DNA of 5,944 nt. It comes from Eubacteriales Family XIII. Incertae Sedis bacterium (GTDB lineage: Bacteria > Bacillota_A > Clostridia > Peptostreptococcales > Anaerovoracaceae). Below, in pieces: positions 5,799 through 5,944 of the stretch (position 1 is the first letter of the stretch; each line of letters starts with the position of its first letter). A model generated the notes under the pieces. It made no database searches, was not told where the DNA came from, and saw only the letters and a program-made list of their open reading frames with translations. Made by a program: the position numbers and the translations under genes. Location: positions 1 through 5,944 of the forward strand of contig JAITLA010000215.1 in assembly GCA_031278145.1 (NCBI GenBank), read 5' to 3'.

Positions 5799-5944
5799 AT
5801 GAAAACCTTGTCAAAAAAAGCTTGCGCGGCCGTGCTCGACATACTGCGCGCGGCCTACCCGGATGCCGGCTGCGCCCTGGTCCACGAAAACGGCTTTGAG
5901 CTGCTCGTCAAGGTGGTCCTGTCCGCGCAGACGACGGACAAGAG
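5799..5944 (+). CDS. nth: Endonuclease III (DNA glycosylase/AP lyase), N-terminal part
   Basis: These are the first 48 codons of endonuclease III, a cytoplasmic base-excision repair enzyme that removes oxidised pyrimidines and cuts at abasic sites. The protein runs off the window; the usual length is about 210 residues, so the helix-hairpin-helix, the catalytic Lys/Asp and the iron-sulfur cluster are not visible. Recognition rests on the conserved block FELLVKVVLSAQTTDK at 33-48, matching the family pattern FELL-x(4)-LSAQ-x-TD, preceded by a first helix and YPDAGC (20-25) as in clostridial members. ATG 5799 is the only ATG or GTG suited to a normal N-terminus. No Shine-Dalgarno sequence precedes it and no plus-strand promoter is evident in the 189 bp upstream. 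It is divergent from the efflux operon. Confidence 0.9.
   Translation, partial: MKTLSKKACAAVLDILRAAYPDAGCALVHENGFELLVKVVLSAQTTDK

Noticed and set aside
5782..5802. Six-codon plus-strand mini-frame (MSSIFL) whose TGA overlaps the nth ATG
   Set aside because: It has no Shine-Dalgarno sequence, and a six-codon frame is expected by chance. Translational coupling to nth cannot be supported.
1..5944. Mobile elements, CRISPR arrays, tRNA or rRNA genes
   Set aside because: No transposase or integrase coding sequence, terminal inverted repeats, regularly spaced repeats, or tRNA-like cloverleaf were seen. All long stretches are accounted for by the five genes.

Overview
The window is GC-rich chromosomal DNA. 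It reads as an ordinary drug-efflux locus set between two housekeeping-type genes. I favour a high-GC member of the Bacillota (Clostridia-like). The reasons are strong GGAGG-type ribosome binding sites, an efflux adaptor held by an N-terminal membrane helix, no outer-membrane channel gene, and an endonuclease III start that resembles clostridial versions. This assignment is inference; the sequence does not prove it.

Layout from left to right. Positions 1-402 (minus strand) hold the first 134 codons of an NCS1-family nucleobase/allantoin/hydantoin-type permease, cut by the window edge. Positions 403-574 are its promoter and leader, with a perfect TATAAT box and a small palindrome at the expected transcription start. 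Positions 575-5609 (minus strand) form a three-gene operon read right to left: a membrane fusion protein (MFP, 4452-5609), an RND-superfamily pump (1243-4401) and a TetR-family regulator (575-1225). Gaps are 50 bp and 17 bp. Positions 5610-5798 are a divergent intergenic region with a consensus-like minus-strand promoter (TTGACA, 17 bp, TAAACT), inverted repeats around it, and a hairpin-rich leader of about 140 nt. From 5799 (plus strand) the first 48 codons of endonuclease III (nth) run off the window.

How the genes work together: the MFP and RND subunits should assemble an energy-driven export pump in the cytoplasmic membrane, and the TetR protein, made from the same transcript, probably represses the shared promoter. 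An inducing compound would then raise pump and repressor together. The permease and nth are functionally unrelated neighbours.

Nothing here looks like a wholly new system. The points most worth a second look are the RND pump's Asn in place of the usual proton-relay Lys, the adaptor's loss of the Ser in the TolC-docking motif, a nine-base C tract near the 3' end of the tetR-type gene, and the compact operator/leader arrangement upstream of the pump operon.
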